DNA from: Massospora cicadina
Lineage: Eukaryota; Entomophthoromycota; Entomophthoromycetes; Entomophthorales; Entomophthoraceae
NCBI GenBank assembly: GCA_022478985.1
Contig: JAKSZP010010640.1
Span: 115,156-179,155, forward strand
Length of the DNA stretch: 64,000 nucleotides
Direction of reading: 5' to 3'
Both the position numbers and the translations under genes were made by a program. Each line of letters starts with the position of its first letter. Positions within the stretch are counted from its first letter, which is position 1. Below, piece after piece: positions 11,908-22,437 of the stretch. The notes under the pieces were generated by a model, which searched no databases, was not told where the DNA came from, and saw only the letters and a list, made by a program, of their open reading frames with translations.

Positions 11908-11985
11908 GGGAATTACACCCTTGAAGGGCGACAGCTGGGAAACGTGGAAAATAGGATGCTGCTTCCAATGCTCAGGGAGCTTCAG

Positions 11986-12979
11986 TCATAACGCCCCATT
12001 ACCCAATACCTCCTCCACCAAATGAGGACCCAAGCATTTACTTGCGAATTTATGGGAAGGGGCCTGAATTTTTAAGTGAAAGGTATTGAGCATGATGTAG
12101 GAGCCCACCATTAAATTGTGACCTGGAAGACACTTATGATCTGTGAACCACTTGTAGTCATCTATGGCTTTGGTGAGGTGTTCCTGCACTAAGGCTTGAG
12201 TCGATTTGATATGGGTAGCATGGTCCGCGGCAGCTTGAACCTCAGGCCACAAGCACAGACCAACTAAAACGAAGGATTATAACCCAATGTTGCTTCATAG
12301 GGGGAAAACCCTGTGGACACATGGGTCCCATTATTGTAAGCAAATTGAGTGAGAGGAAGGTCTTTGGCCCAAGTATCCTGAACAGCTGCAGCATAGCAAT
12401 GCAGTTACTGTTCAAGGACTTGGTTGACATGCTCAGTCTGTCCATTGGACTGGGGATGATATGCAGTGGAGTGACAGGGGGATATTTGTAGGATTGATAG
12501 GAGTTCACTCCAGAACTGCGCGATGAACTGTGAGCCACGGTCACTGATGATCTCCTGGGGAGACCAAACATCAAAAACACATGGCGTATGAAAAGGAGGG
12601 CAGTTTTTTCTGATGTAATTGTGAAAGTACAAGGTATAAAAAGGGAAAACTTTGTGAAGCGATCCACCACTAACATCACCATTGTGAATCCATTAGAACA
12701 GGGAATTTCGATGATAAAGTCCATTGACACCAATGTCCACGGGCCCTCCGCCTGCTGTAAGGGGTGCAGGAGGCCATTTCTTCCAGAGTGATCCAACTTA
12801 GCCCTGGCGCAATTAACACAGTCGAGGATCCAAAATGGAACCTCTTTTGTCAGACCTGCCCAATTGAAGGTCCTCTTGATCAAATTGATGCATTTTTTGT
12901 TACCAGGATGTCTGACCATGGGGGGATCATGATGTGCGCAGAATACCTCTGGTTGGAAGGAGGGGGAACCCAGATGTGA
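11986..12979 (-). pseudogene. Element A integrase
   Basis: Pieces at 12242-12919, 12405-12632 and 11986-12252 make up the integrase. In order they hold a zinc-finger stretch (HPGNKKCINLIKRTFNWAG, then CVNCARAK, CX2C), the first catalytic aspartate (VSMDFIIEIP), LVVDRFTKF, the second aspartate ([15 protein letters not shown]), and the glutamate box ([20 protein letters not shown]). All three residues of the DDE triad are visible but spread over two frames. A frameshift near 12600 separates the halves. The 11986-12252 piece is the linker before the chromodomain, with a short GP-Y/F-like stretch (KCLGPHLVEEV). Confidence 0.9.
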
Positions 12980-13102
12980 GACTGAAAGTAAATGAGTCCC
13001 TCCTCTAAGGTTATAGGGAGTGTTTATGACTCAGGGGAGCCAACTGCTCAACCAACTCCACGCCCTCAGGGCAGGCCATTAGATTGGCTAAAACCTGAGC
13101 CA

Positions 13103-13678
13103 CTAGTGGGGCGTCGGGAGCCAAAGCAATGGAGGAAATGATGGGGGAACAATCGACAGGATTTGAGTGGCAGGAATCATGGTAACAAGGTCCACTTCCT
13201 CTGGGTCTGAGGAACAGTGGGTGGGGCTATGGCTTAGGAAATTGGGAAGTACATTGAGCGCACCTTTTATGAATTCATACTTAAAATTAAAACTGCACAG
13301 GTCCTGATAGGTTTGGGATTGCCAATGAGCCAATTTTTGGGGTTTGCAAAAATACAAAAGGGCCTGGTGATCCATGCGGACTGTTAGTTCATGTTGGGCA
13401 CCCTGTAATAGGTACCTCCAATGAGTTAGGGCCCATTCAACGGCTGCCAACTTCTTGTAATAAATAGCCCAAGACTGCTCCATAGAGGTGAACTTTTGGG
13501 AAAAGTAGGTGACTGGGTGTTCCAAGCCATTGTGCTCTTGGAGCAACACTGCTCCAACAGCTACTAATGACGCATCGCATGCAATGATATATGGCTTGGT
13601 GGGATTGGCATGTTTCAAAATGGGAGGGGATACAAACACCTCCTTAATCAATATAAATGCCTGTTGGCATCTGTCCAT
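13103..13678 (-). pseudogene. Element A RNase H
   Basis: A 191-residue open piece begins in the RT connection (CQQAFILIKEVFVSPPILKH) and continues into RNase H. Visible motifs are IIACDASLVAVGAVLLQ with the first catalytic aspartate, HPVTYFSQKF, the glutamate stretch near KLAAVEWALTHW (usual ELLAIV-A), and VRMDHQALLYF (usual T-TDHK-L) with the third acid. The helix before the tether reads GALNVLPNFLSHSP, where the usual N-ADALSR has lost its aspartate. RNase H degrades the RNA strand after cDNA synthesis. Confidence 0.88.
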
Positions 13679-13754
13679 TTAGCGAAATGGTACATTTTCC
13701 CTGTAAGGGGGTGGAGTGGGGCGGTGAGCTGTGAAAGTGTGGGGGAGAACTTTT

Positions 13755-14667
13755 TTAAGAAAATGATGGTTCCCAAGAAACTCCATAGTTTTTTTGGGTA
13801 GTCAGGGTTGGCCACTCCCGGATAGCATCTAAATTATTGGGAGGGATTGCAAAACCATCTTTAAGGATGAGGTTCCCAAGGAACGTAACCTCCTCCTTAT
13901 AGAACTCACACATGGAGGGTTTGAGGAACAAATCTTCTTTATGCAAGGCGACCACCACTGCTTCCAAGTCAATAGAATGTTGTTCAGGAGTCAAGGAGTG
14001 CATCAGGATATCATCGATGTATGCAACTGCACAGGTAAACCGTAGGTCACCTAGTACATTTTTGATCATATGTTGGAATGTAGCGGGAGCATTTTTCAAC
14101 CCAAAGGGCATTACACAGAATTGGAAAATGCCGCGCTTCATCTGGATCGCTGGCAACCATTCCTGCCCTTTCATTACCAGAATTTGATTGAAAGCGTTCA
14201 CCCAACATCAGCTTAGAGAAAACACAGGATTTGGCAAATTGTCTGATTGATTGTCTGCTCCAGAGGCAGGGGTAGGGATCAGAAGCCGTTATTTTGTTTA
14301 AATGGCCATAATCTATGCAGGGACGAAGAGAACCATCCGCCTTTCTGGTGAAGATGATGGGGGAGGCGATGGGCGAGGTCTCCTTGAACAACCAACCTCT
14401 TTTCAGCATATCATCCAACCAGGTATTGAGTACAACTTCTTCCTCCGCTGTATGGGGATACAACGGACAGCTGATGTTCACTAACTCCACAGTTGTTCGA
14501 AACCCACAATCAAACCTAGTGTGCTTAGGCAGGCGATCCACCTTTTCCAAGTCAAAGATTCTTTGATAGTGCATTAAAATCTCAGGAAAAGCGACCGGAA
14601 TGCTCGCAGAAGTGACTAGGGAAGTGATAAAACTGGTTACTTGTGTCTTATTAAGGGTATCAATCAA
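13755..14667 (-). pseudogene. Element A reverse transcriptase
   Basis: Two overlapping frames (14047-14667 and 13755-14201) cover the palm and fingers. Seen in order: FDCGFRTTVELVNIS, PIASPIIFTRKADGSLRPCI with DYGHLNKIT, then after a frameshift near 14190 QMKRGIFQFCVMPFGLKNAP, and the catalytic box AVAYIDDILMHS (YIDD). The thumb side reads KPSMCEFYKEEVTFLGNLI. Length and motif order fit a Ty3/gypsy RT. The frameshift in the palm inactivates the copy. Confidence 0.92.
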
Positions 14668-14738
14668 GGGAAATTCTCCTCCAGATGATTGTTAGCGAAT
14701 GGCAACATATTAGACTCCAAATGAATATTAACATGTTG

Positions 14739-15020
14739 TCAGCGACACCACCCCACACCTAAGATCACCTGAAATGCCAAGTTCAGCATGGCTGAAAAAT
14801 GATTGCAGAAGCTGAACTGGTGAGTTGAAAAAGGTACCGGTTGGCAAATGACATATGAGGTCTGAGAAGCGGATGAGGCCACCATCACTGAGGGACCCAC
14901 ATCCATTTCCAGCTCTAATTGTTGAGCCAACTTGACATTCATGAATTTCCCTGCAGCTCCGGTATCCACCAGGGCCTCAAAGGAGACATGATGCAAGCTG
15001 ACACTAATCTTTATAGGCAA
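14739..15020 (-). pseudogene. Element A aspartic protease
   Basis: A 93-residue piece contains FEALVDTGAAGKFMNVKLAQ, the DTG active site of retropepsins (D-T-G-A). A hydrophobic stretch FQVILGVGWCR near its end matches the ILG-W motif that follows in chromoviral proteases (element B has PIILGVEWW). It lies between gag and RT, as expected, and would mature the polyprotein as a dimer. Confidence 0.88.
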
Positions 15021-15392
15021 TAGGAGATAAGCGAAGGTTTGTTTATTGGAAGATTTGACTGACTCTTCTGCAACTGAAGAAATAACTGGAAAATTGGGGG
15101 TAAGATTGGGGGCTTTTGTCAGAGCGAAAATTGGGAGTATGAGGGCGGGGGAAACGACTTCCTCCGTCTGGGCCTTAACAGATTCATTTATAGGTGACTA
15201 TGTATCAGCCAACTTGGACACAGGGGTTATGGCAGGATCGGTACCAAGATCTACCACTAGTTTGGAGATAGGCGCGTCGTCTGCGTCTACTTTGGGTAAC
15301 CCAATCATGAAATTCCCTTTTTGATAATGGGTAACATGGCGGGGGAAGGCATTAATGGTGGTCGCGGTGGCACATATTTGATCTACTGACCC

Positions 15393-15860
15393 TTAGATGG
15401 TGGACCAGACCTCGTGATGAGTGGAACCTGAATCCAAGCCTGATCTAAAGACTGCCTGAAGCATATCAATAGAGAGACTTGATGTGCGGGCCAGTCCACA
15501 GAAGGTAGAAATCAAAGAAACCAGGCTAGGGGCTTTGGCCATGGCATAGATCAGTCTGAAGAGGTGGTCCAATTGTGACACAGGGGGTTTCAGGGCAGCC
15601 AAAATGACAATTATCAGTGGGGTGGGGTCTCCTGCTTGTGAGGAAGAGCGAAAAAGGCCTCTAACCCAACGGTGGGCATCCCCATCCACAGCGTCTAACA
15701 ACGCAAGCCCTTGTTGGGCATGAGATAACGGGGAAGCGTTATTAAGAGCTATTGATGTATGCATTTGCACCTCAGTGAGCGCGTCAAGGACTTGATTGGC
15801 AATCTCCCGGAAAGGGACACTTGAGCTTCCTTCTGGGCTAGTGGAGGGAGGAGGAGCCAC
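15393..15860 (-). pseudogene. Element A gag fragment
   Basis: A 155-residue frame starting MAPPPSTSPEG lies downstream (minus strand) of the PBS and upstream of protease, the position of gag. Segments such as HRWVRGLF and LDHLFRLIYAMAKA are compatible with the helical capsid region, but no zinc knuckle is visible. Frames at 15040-15390 between this piece and protease are broken. The call rests mainly on position. Confidence 0.6.
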
Positions 15861-16043
15861 AATCCGCCCAGCTTAAGGTGGATTGAAGAAGATTCCCCAA
15901 GGTAGAGCGGATACTTCTCCCAAAGTTAGAAATTGACCAAACAAACAACAAACAGCAGACTACTGATTGCACATTTATTTAGTAAAGGGTAACCACTTTG
16001 GCGCCCAGTTCGAAGAGCAAGGCAGAAGTGGCTGGAAACAATG

Positions 16044-16054
16044 GTTGGTCAATT
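16044..16054 (-). promoter_or_regulatory. Element A self-primer binding site
   Basis: One base inside the 5' LTR end (16056) the minus strand reads AATTGACCAAC. Its exact complement, GTTGGTCAATT on the minus strand, occurs inside the 3' LTR (10718-10728). In Tf1/sushi elements the first 11 nt of the RNA fold back onto such a site and prime cDNA synthesis, with no tRNA. No sequence starting TGG, as expected for a tRNA site, sits at this LTR border. Confidence 0.8.
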
Positions 16055-16125
16055 ATGTCATGGAAATGACAGAAGAAGTTTAGAACGGCCTGCCAGTCAG
16101 GATGCGTAAGCACCCAAAAAGCAAG

Positions 16126-16716
16126 CTAGAATGCCAGAGGCATTGCCAACTGAATGACGATATATGGAGCTGGGCATTGTGAAATGACAAATTGTTGGTG
16201 TAGAACAACAGCGATTAAGATCCTGACGAAAAACCACAATGAGCCCATTCCTGACCCAGGGGGCCTTGCTGCAGGGGGTGAAATCACAGAAATAGTTTCA
16301 ATAAGTTCATTGGCATATGGGGTCATTTCAACCGGGGAGGCAAGGAGATGGATTATCTCTTGCAGTTGGTGGATGTAAGGCACTAAGATTACCAAGTACT
16401 GTTGCCGGAAGTTCATGATAGCAGGGTTATAGTGCCAAAAATATCTGACTTGCTGAACCCAATCAATGATGGAGGGGGCCATAGTGACCATAAGTACTGG
16501 TAGAGCCCATCCGGTATATGAACTGACAAGCCACCAGGGAAACGCCATCAGGGATGTGGCCAGAAGGAGCAATACAATAAGAAATTGATTGGTTTTTTTG
16601 GGTAAAATTTTTATTGAAAGGAAAGGAAGAAAATCAACCAACAATTTCTTAGTGCAATGCAACTGATTAAATAGTGGTTGATTGGGGTAGTGACAAGCCA
16701 GGATCAGGACCCTCAA
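16126..16716 (-). CDS. Hydrophobic open frame inside the A-family LTR
   Basis: A 196-codon frame runs through the R-U5 part of the 5' LTR. Its first ATG is near 16548 (residue 57), giving about 140 residues. Strongly hydrophobic stretches are NQFLIVLLLLATSLMAF, WALPVLMVTMAP and WFFVRILIAVVLHQQF, so it would be a multi-pass membrane protein. The frame stops at an amber codon but continues in the same phase past it (AFWVLTHPDWQAVLNFF), across the LTR end and the primer site, to about 15985. A related frame in solo LTR H (52690-52971) has LAFWLTFWVLLHPDW, with tryptophan where A has the amber. No known family is recognised; it is neither gag nor a typical envelope. Start codon and expression are uncertain. 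Confidence 0.5.
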   Translation of the reverse strand: MRVLILACHYPNQPLFNQLHCTKKLLVDFLPFLSIKILPKKTNQFLIVLLLLATSLMAFPWWLVSSYTGWALPVLMVTMAPSIIDWVQQVRYFWHYNPAIMNFRQQYLVILVPYIHQLQEIIHLLASPVEMTPYANELIETISVISPPAARPPGSGMGSLWFFVRILIAVVLHQQFVISQCPAPYIVIQLAMPLAF

Positions 16717-17146
16717 TTTTTACCTAACTGGTGAATTATTGAGAATGGGCGGGTTATTTCCCTGGAAACTGACATCAAAAAATTTGGTGGCAGGCTGAGT
16801 CACTGTTGTTCAACCTCAAATGTTCAAACTGAGGCTCAGCTACATTTATGACAATTGGTACGATGGTGTTTGGCCTGACAAGTGGCGGGAATCCCCCAAA
16901 GCCACCCCACATAGGGTGGGTCCATTTGGTTGGGAATGGGTTTGGGATGCCCAACCTGCCCACGCTCAGTCGCTGGGCTGTTCATTCAGTCAGTGGCATC
17001 ACATTGGCCACAACGCCCAAATTGTCAACAGGGGGCTTCAAACCCTCATTGATGATGTCAGATGCTGTAGCCTGCCCGTCAAGGATGATCCCTGACAACT
17101 TTAGTAGGGAGGTGATTTGTTTGATTGGCATGTTGATCAGATTGAA

Positions 17147-18042
17147 TGTCATGGTTGGATGACTTTATAGTAGGAACAGATGCTAAAGACAAGGCTGGGC
17201 GACAGGAGGCCCAGAAGGTGAAACTTCAGGCTCTTCCTGACCTGTTTCACACCTTAGATCAACGCTGGGTGCAAGCCAAGCATGCCCAGGTTGATACTAA
17301 TGGGGTGCAAAACGCCCAGCCTCTGATCTCGGCTCAGGCACTAAAACAAACAATTTACGTTATAAATGCAGACAGTTTGATTTGGTTGATTGGAGAGCAA
17401 GGGTTCAAGTCCCACTCAAGTTATAAAATCTTGAGCTCAGGTAAAATATGGCTTCAATAGATCACTCAAGTGAAGGCACTTTTGGTGTATTTTACTAAAA
17501 CGGATGGAAGCATCTGTTTATTGGAGCATCAAGGCTTGGGCGCACTTCCACAGAACCTGAATTTCCCCGGACCAATTTAAATATGTTTTTGCGACCAACA
17601 TTCCTTGTTGGTCGACTTTTCTTTAATAAATTTACCCGTTATTTTACATTTTTTTACCAATGATTCCTTGGGCAAACTTGGTGGTGGACCTCTTCGGGAG
17701 GTCTCCAACTATGTAGGCCATTACCTTTTATCGCAATTTACAAAAATCCCAGGTGCTACCTTGGGCCACCCAGGTCCCCTCCAGATTGAGGCCCCCAAGG
17801 CCCCTGACGCCAAGTTACATTTGATTATGGACTCCCCTTTGGGGTACACTCAAGATGTGATATTCCTGTCTTACCTGGTACTTTATGTTGTGCTTTACAC
17901 CCTTGCCTGAGGTGCCTTTTGCACAAGCACCATTTGAGGTGCCTTCCTTCCCATTCTCCTAATGGCTAGTTCCCTAACAATGTGGGTTTGCATCCCACAT
18001 CACCTTGCTGGGAACAAGAGAGTTACAGACACTCTCTTGACA
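17147..18042 (+). repeat. Element B 5' LTR
   Basis: Matches 23074-23970 along its length. It holds a TATA-like box, the predicted RNA start, and a 101-codon open piece (17605-17910, no ATG start) ending in a hydrophobic run VIFLSYLVLYVVLYTLA. At 17388-17420 the bases TGGTTGATTGGAGAGC then GGTTCAAGTCCC resemble tRNA A- and B-box promoter elements. Confidence 0.92.
17575..17617 (+). promoter_or_regulatory. Element B TATA box and predicted RNA 5' end
   Basis: TTTAAATATG at about 17575-17584 lies about 25-30 bp upstream of GTTGGTCGACT at 17607-17617. That 11-mer is the exact complement of the site just inside the 5' LTR (18045-18055). In Tf1-type elements the 11 nt that prime cDNA are the first bases of the transcript, so transcription should start at or near 17607, which agrees with the TATA spacing. 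In the 3' LTR the 11-mer (23534-23544) has one G-to-A change. Confidence 0.7.
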
Positions 18043-18044
18043 TT

Positions 18045-18055
18045 AGTCGACCAAC
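18045..18055 (+). promoter_or_regulatory. Element B self-primer binding site
   Basis: AGTCGACCAAC starts 2 bases after the LTR end. It pairs over all 11 bases with GTTGGTCGACT at 17607-17617 in the LTR. This matches the self-priming mechanism known for Tf1 and predicted for sushi, and it parallels the arrangement in element A although the sequences differ (GTCGACC versus TTGACC), so the pairing is covariant. Confidence 0.85.
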
Positions 18056-18119
18056 CCTTTTATTATATGTGCATGAGAATTATCCATGTGGGACTTTCGT
18101 TATTGGTAAATTGGGTGCG

Positions 18120-18990
18120 CTGTCCATTTGTCACTGCCATGATGGTGCTCACCACAATTTTCTCATTTGTTTTTGTTTAGGTGCATCTCAGCGTTATTAT
18201 TGCAACTACCAATTGGGAAGTGCCCACCCTTCCTGCTCATACCTGGTGGTCTCGGACTTTTCGCGATTTGGATGTCATGATTCCCCACCTTTCTCCCGAG
18301 ATTTACTTGGAAATTCAACAAGCCTTGGCATACCTTGAGCCAAAACCCTCGTTAAGTAAACAAAATCTGTCTGGTTCATGTCCACTTTCTTGAGGAGTGA
18401 ATCTGTTGTCCCATTTGTCTCCCAATGTGGGCGACTGGGTTTTTGTAGTATTCTACACTCACCCACATTTGTGGCAAACAGTGGAGGGCTTGGAGCAGAT
18501 CTTGGAGAAGAATTGACTTGAGGAAGCATCCTTCCATTCCTTCTTCAAGTTCTTTTCTCTGCATCAAGCGGGTCAACTGATGAAAGCATACTTGAGTGAA
18601 TTCTGCGAAAAAGCCCAGGCTTTGCCATTAACCAACGAGGCTAAAACGTCGTTTCTCCGTTTGACCTTGGACATATCTATGCGAAATGCCCCGATTTGGC
18701 AGTCACTTCCTTCCAATTTTGATCATCTGGTTGAAACCCTTTGGGGTAGTTTCTCCGCCCAACCTAGAAGGGGCCAGGTAATTTGGCTGTCATTGGATCG
18801 AATCATATAAATACAGAGGCCAAAAAGTCATGCGCGCCTCTTGAAATGAGGGAATCTTATCCTTCTACTTCTTCTAAATTTGGAAATATACAGGGGTCTA
18901 GCCCCGAGAATGAAGTAAAGGTTTCAGATGATTCCACTGCAATGATGTCACCCATGGTCATCTCTATAAATATTGCGTCCTCAACTAGTG
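18120..18990 (+). pseudogene. Element B gag region
   Basis: Frames at 18181-18393 (WWSRTFRDLDVMIPHLSPEI) and 18580-18810 (YLSEFCEKAQALPLTNEAKT, then FLRLTLDISMRNAPIWQSL) lie between the PBS and protease. The second resembles the helical capsid part of Ty3/gypsy Gag, in which a fixed-length segment reads L-x-F...L.L-ISMR-x-x-P-I. A stop and frame changes separate the pieces near 18395-18575. No CCHC zinc knuckle was seen; some Tf1-type Gags also lack one. Confidence 0.65.
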
Positions 18991-19499
18991 AGATTTCCTT
19001 TGAATTGTGAGATGCTTCCCACTGATTTCCTCCCCATCTTGGTGGAAATCAGGAACATCAAAGGGTCCAAATCCGAATTTAACAAAAATGATTCTGTTAT
19101 CATTTTTACTCTCCAACATGTTTCTGAGGTGCATGCTGAGGCATCGGCTCCAGGCTTGGGGGTGATGGCCCTGGATATGATGCCCACCAAACCCTTGGAA
19201 TGAGTGTGGGTTTGTTAGAGCCGGAAAAACGCGTTTTATAACGCAAATGATTTATCACAAACTGAACCATTTATTTGCTCATATGGTCTGGATGAGGACC
19301 CTATTTTGGTATATCAGATTACTCCTGAGAACCCTCGTTTGACCCCTACCATGATTAGGGTCTCTCAGGAAGTTGAAAAAGAACTTTGTTGTAAAATATA
19401 AAGGTGTATATGCACCTGCAGAAGGTGTGGTGGGATATGTGGCTTCAGTAGTAAGAGTGGCCCACTATCCCTCCCCTTCTATGATTCCAAAACATACCC

Positions 19500-20200
19500 T
19501 GATGGCTTGTTGAGACCAGAGGAAGAGTTTTTGGGTGAAGTGATGGCGTTTTCTGCATTGGATAATTCCCATTCTGGATACTTCTTGTTGACTGCTACTC
19601 TTACTTCCTCTTATGGAAAGTTCAGCACAACTATTTTGGTGGATACTGGTGCCTCGAATAATTTTATTGACCAAAACCTTACTGACTACCTTGAGTTGAG
19701 TTATTCACCAGGTGGTATGGTTAGAAGTGGGGCTTCTCAAGGTATCCCCACACTAAACATCATGGAGTCAGTAAATTTCCAGGTAGGTTCTTATCTATTG
19801 TCTGACCAGTTTCAAGCTATCAGAAACCTCTTGTTTCCCATCATTTTGGGTGTTGAGTGGTGGCGAAAGTTTGATGTCATTACGAATTTGAAAGAAAACA
19901 CTTTGTCCTTGTCTTTGACAAATGGTCACCATTTGATTGTTCCTCTGTCTGAGGAGAATGTCCAAGGCAAATTACCCCATTGGCCCAATGTTCCCAGTCC
20001 ATATCTTGCCCCTTTGCTGAAGCCTACAGTGGGACTTTCCTTACCTTCTTGTTTGGAGGAGTTGGCATCTTCTTTTGATGCAGCTTCAGCTAGTATGATA
20101 CCAGAACATTCCGAGTTTGATTGTGAATCTAAACTTACTGTGGATCTGGTGCGTATTTCTTCCCCCATATACCCATTGAATGTCCGGGAGGAAGAGGTTT
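19500..20200 (+). pseudogene. Element B aspartic protease and linker
   Basis: Within the 274-codon frame 19507-20331, residues about 43-58 read TILVDTGASNNFIDQNL, the retropepsin DTG active site. Residues about 111-125 read LLFPIILGVEWWRKFDV, the ILG-W motif that closes the protease fold. From about residue 205 the frame reads FDCESKLTVDLVRISSPIYP, the start of RT. So protease and the RT N-terminus are still fused in one frame here, as expected for a Pol polyprotein. Confidence 0.9.
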
Positions 20201-20207
20201 TAGATGT

Positions 20208-20935
20208 ATGGGTGAAGGAGCAGTTGGCCAAAGGTGCCATCTTTCAGCGTACCTCCCCTTTTGCTCCCCACTTCTCTTTGTGGAGAAGGCTGATGGAACT
20301 TTACATCCGTGTGTCAATTATGGAAGCTTAAACAATGTGACTGTACCCGACCTCCATCCCATCCCTTTGGATTCCCAGATTGCACGCTATGTGGAGAAGG
20401 CGAAGGTCTTCTCCAAGCTGGACTGCCTCAAATGCGTTCAATCAAATCCGGATAAAGAAGGGCCAGGAATGGTTAACTGCATTCCGCACTAGAAAAGGAA
20501 ATTTCCAGCTCTGGGTTTTGCTCTTTGGGCTTAAGAATGCCCCTTCCATCTTTCAACGCCGCATTGATGTTGCGTTGGGAGACTTGTTGGGGTATGTGCG
20601 GTTGCCTACATGGATGACATTCTGGTGTTTCCCCACAATCATGAGTCACATGCAGTACACCTTCAACAAGTAGTGGAGAGATTGAGGGCCGCTTGCCTTA
20701 CCCTCAAGATTAGTAAATGCGAATTCTTCAAGTCCCAGGTTACTTTTCTGGGAAACGTCGTTTTTGACCAGGGCCATATGATAACTCCGAACAAAGAGAA
20801 GGCTATTCGTGAGTGGCCTACCCCCACCTCTGTCAAGGAATTTAGAGCTTTTGGGGACGTGTACATTCCTCAAGAAGTTTACACCCAATCTCTCCGAGGT
20901 GGCAGCACCCTTATATAAGGCTAGCGGGGCCAAGG
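20208..20935 (+). pseudogene. Element B reverse transcriptase
   Basis: The RT is spread over three frames. Visible motifs in order: FVEKADGTLHPCVNYGSLNN with TVPDLHPIPL, FNQIRIKKGQEWLTAFRT, LLFGLKNAPSIFQRRIDVAL, and the catalytic box VAYMDDILVFPHN (YMDD) at about 20600-20640. The thumb side follows at 20610-20918 with KISKCEFFKSQVTFLGNVVF. Frame changes near 20330, 20430, 20600 and 20850 inactivate it. Order and spacing are those of chromoviral RTs. Confidence 0.92.
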
Positions 20936-21420
20936 TGCTTCAGTGGTCCACCATTTTGGAGGATGCTTTACAAGCGGTGAAGTGCACCTTGTTATCCACA
21001 TCCATCCTTCGCCATGTTGACCCTGCAAAGGAGTTTATTGTGTCCTAAGATGCTTCCAACTTCGCCATTGTGGCTGCCCTGTTACAGGTGGGTGAAGATG
21101 GGTCCAAGCATCCCGTGGGATATTCTTTTAGGAAAATGTCTATGCATGAGTTAAATTACGCCGTATATGACAAGGAGTTATTAGCAGTGGTGGAGGCGCT
21201 GATTATTGGCGTCACCATTTACATGGCTCACCCAACCATTCCGGGTATGCACAGACCACTGAGCCCTGTTGTAAAACCATGCTCCACGTGTTCTAACACC
21301 ACGACAGACCCATTGGCATGAAAACCTTACCCTATTTACATTTTACTATGAGTTTACCAAGGACAAGGAGAATGGTTTGGCGGATGCTTTGAGCCGCAAC
21401 CCTGCTTTGGCTCCCAATCC
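20809..21420 (+). pseudogene. Element B RNase H
   Basis: After the connection (VAAPLYKASGAKVLQWSTI) the RNase H stretch begins with EFIVS, a stop at 21046, then DASNFAIVAALLQVGEDGSK, HPVGYSFRKMSMHELNYAVY and DKELLAVVEAL. The third acid region is disturbed by a frame change (21230-21300). The C-terminal GLADALSRNP piece opens the next frame at 21377. Confidence 0.88.
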
Positions 21421-22437
21421 AAAGGAGGCAGAGATTCACAACACCCAGTTGATGATTCCACCAAGTATGATTCTACCTCAATTTCATAAGTCCATGGTAC
21501 ATACGTCAGCGCTCATGCCTCTGGAAAAAGCAGCAGAATATATTATGTTTAGAAAGGTAGTTCTTTATCAGCTGTTGTCAGCTGAATATGCTGTTGTTCT
21601 CGCTAAGGGCGCCCTGAATCAGGAGGACTTATCCAGGGGTTATAACGTGAAGGATGAGATGGTGTGGTTTCAGGGGCGCCTATGGGTTCCTGCTGGACCA
21701 CTGCGCCTGGAGATCATCCAGGACCATCATGAAGGAATCATTGTTGGTCATCCTGGGAAAGCAAAGACCTTGGAGTTGATACGACACACTTACAATTGGA
21801 AGGGCTTGCCTGTTCAGATAGGGCGGTACTGTAAAGAGTTCCTGATCTGTAATCAGATGAAACCCAATCGGCAACCTTTAGCAGGGTTGCTGGTACCAGT
21901 CCAAAAGGCGTAAGGGCCCTGGACTTCCCTATCAGTGGATTTCATTGTGGAGTTACCCGTTTCAGAGGGGTATGATGCAATCATGGTGGTGGTGGACCGC
22001 TTTACAAAGTTCGCCCACCTTATTCCTTGCAGAACAACTATAACTTCTGCTGAAATGGCCAGGCTCTTAGTCGTCCATGTATTTGCGCTTCATGGGGTTC
22101 CTCAAGAAATCATTAGTGACCGGGGACCCCAGTTCACTATATCTTCTGGGAAGAGTTGTGTAAAACTCTTCAGATTCGCCCCTTCCGTTCAACTGCTTAT
22201 CACCCCTCAATCAGATGGGTAGACTGAACGAGTGAACCAGTGCTTGGAACAATTTCTGCGTTGTTACACCACCGCAGACCATTCAGATTGGGTTCCTCAC
22301 CTTCCCATGGCCCAGTTTAGTTACAACAACACTTTGCATTCATCAATCGGTTGTTCACCTTTTTTGCTAACCATGGCTTTAACCCTGCTTTTAACATGGA
22401 GCCCAGCTGTGGTTCCAAAGTGGAAGCGGTGCTAGAC
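21377..22437 (+). pseudogene. Element B integrase core
   Basis: A 178-codon frame (21377-21913) starts with the RNase H end (MADALSRNPALAPNPKE) and runs into the integrase zinc finger: IIQDHHEGIIVGHPGKAKT, then YCKEFLICNQMK, in which the first cysteine of the usual CX2C is phenylalanine. A stop precedes the next frame: SVDFIVELPVSEGYDA (first D), [28 protein letters not shown] (second D), a damaged stretch, then SDG-TERVNQCLEQFLRC (glutamate box; the Q before TER is a stop at about 22221). The DDE triad can be traced but is split. Confidence 0.92.
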
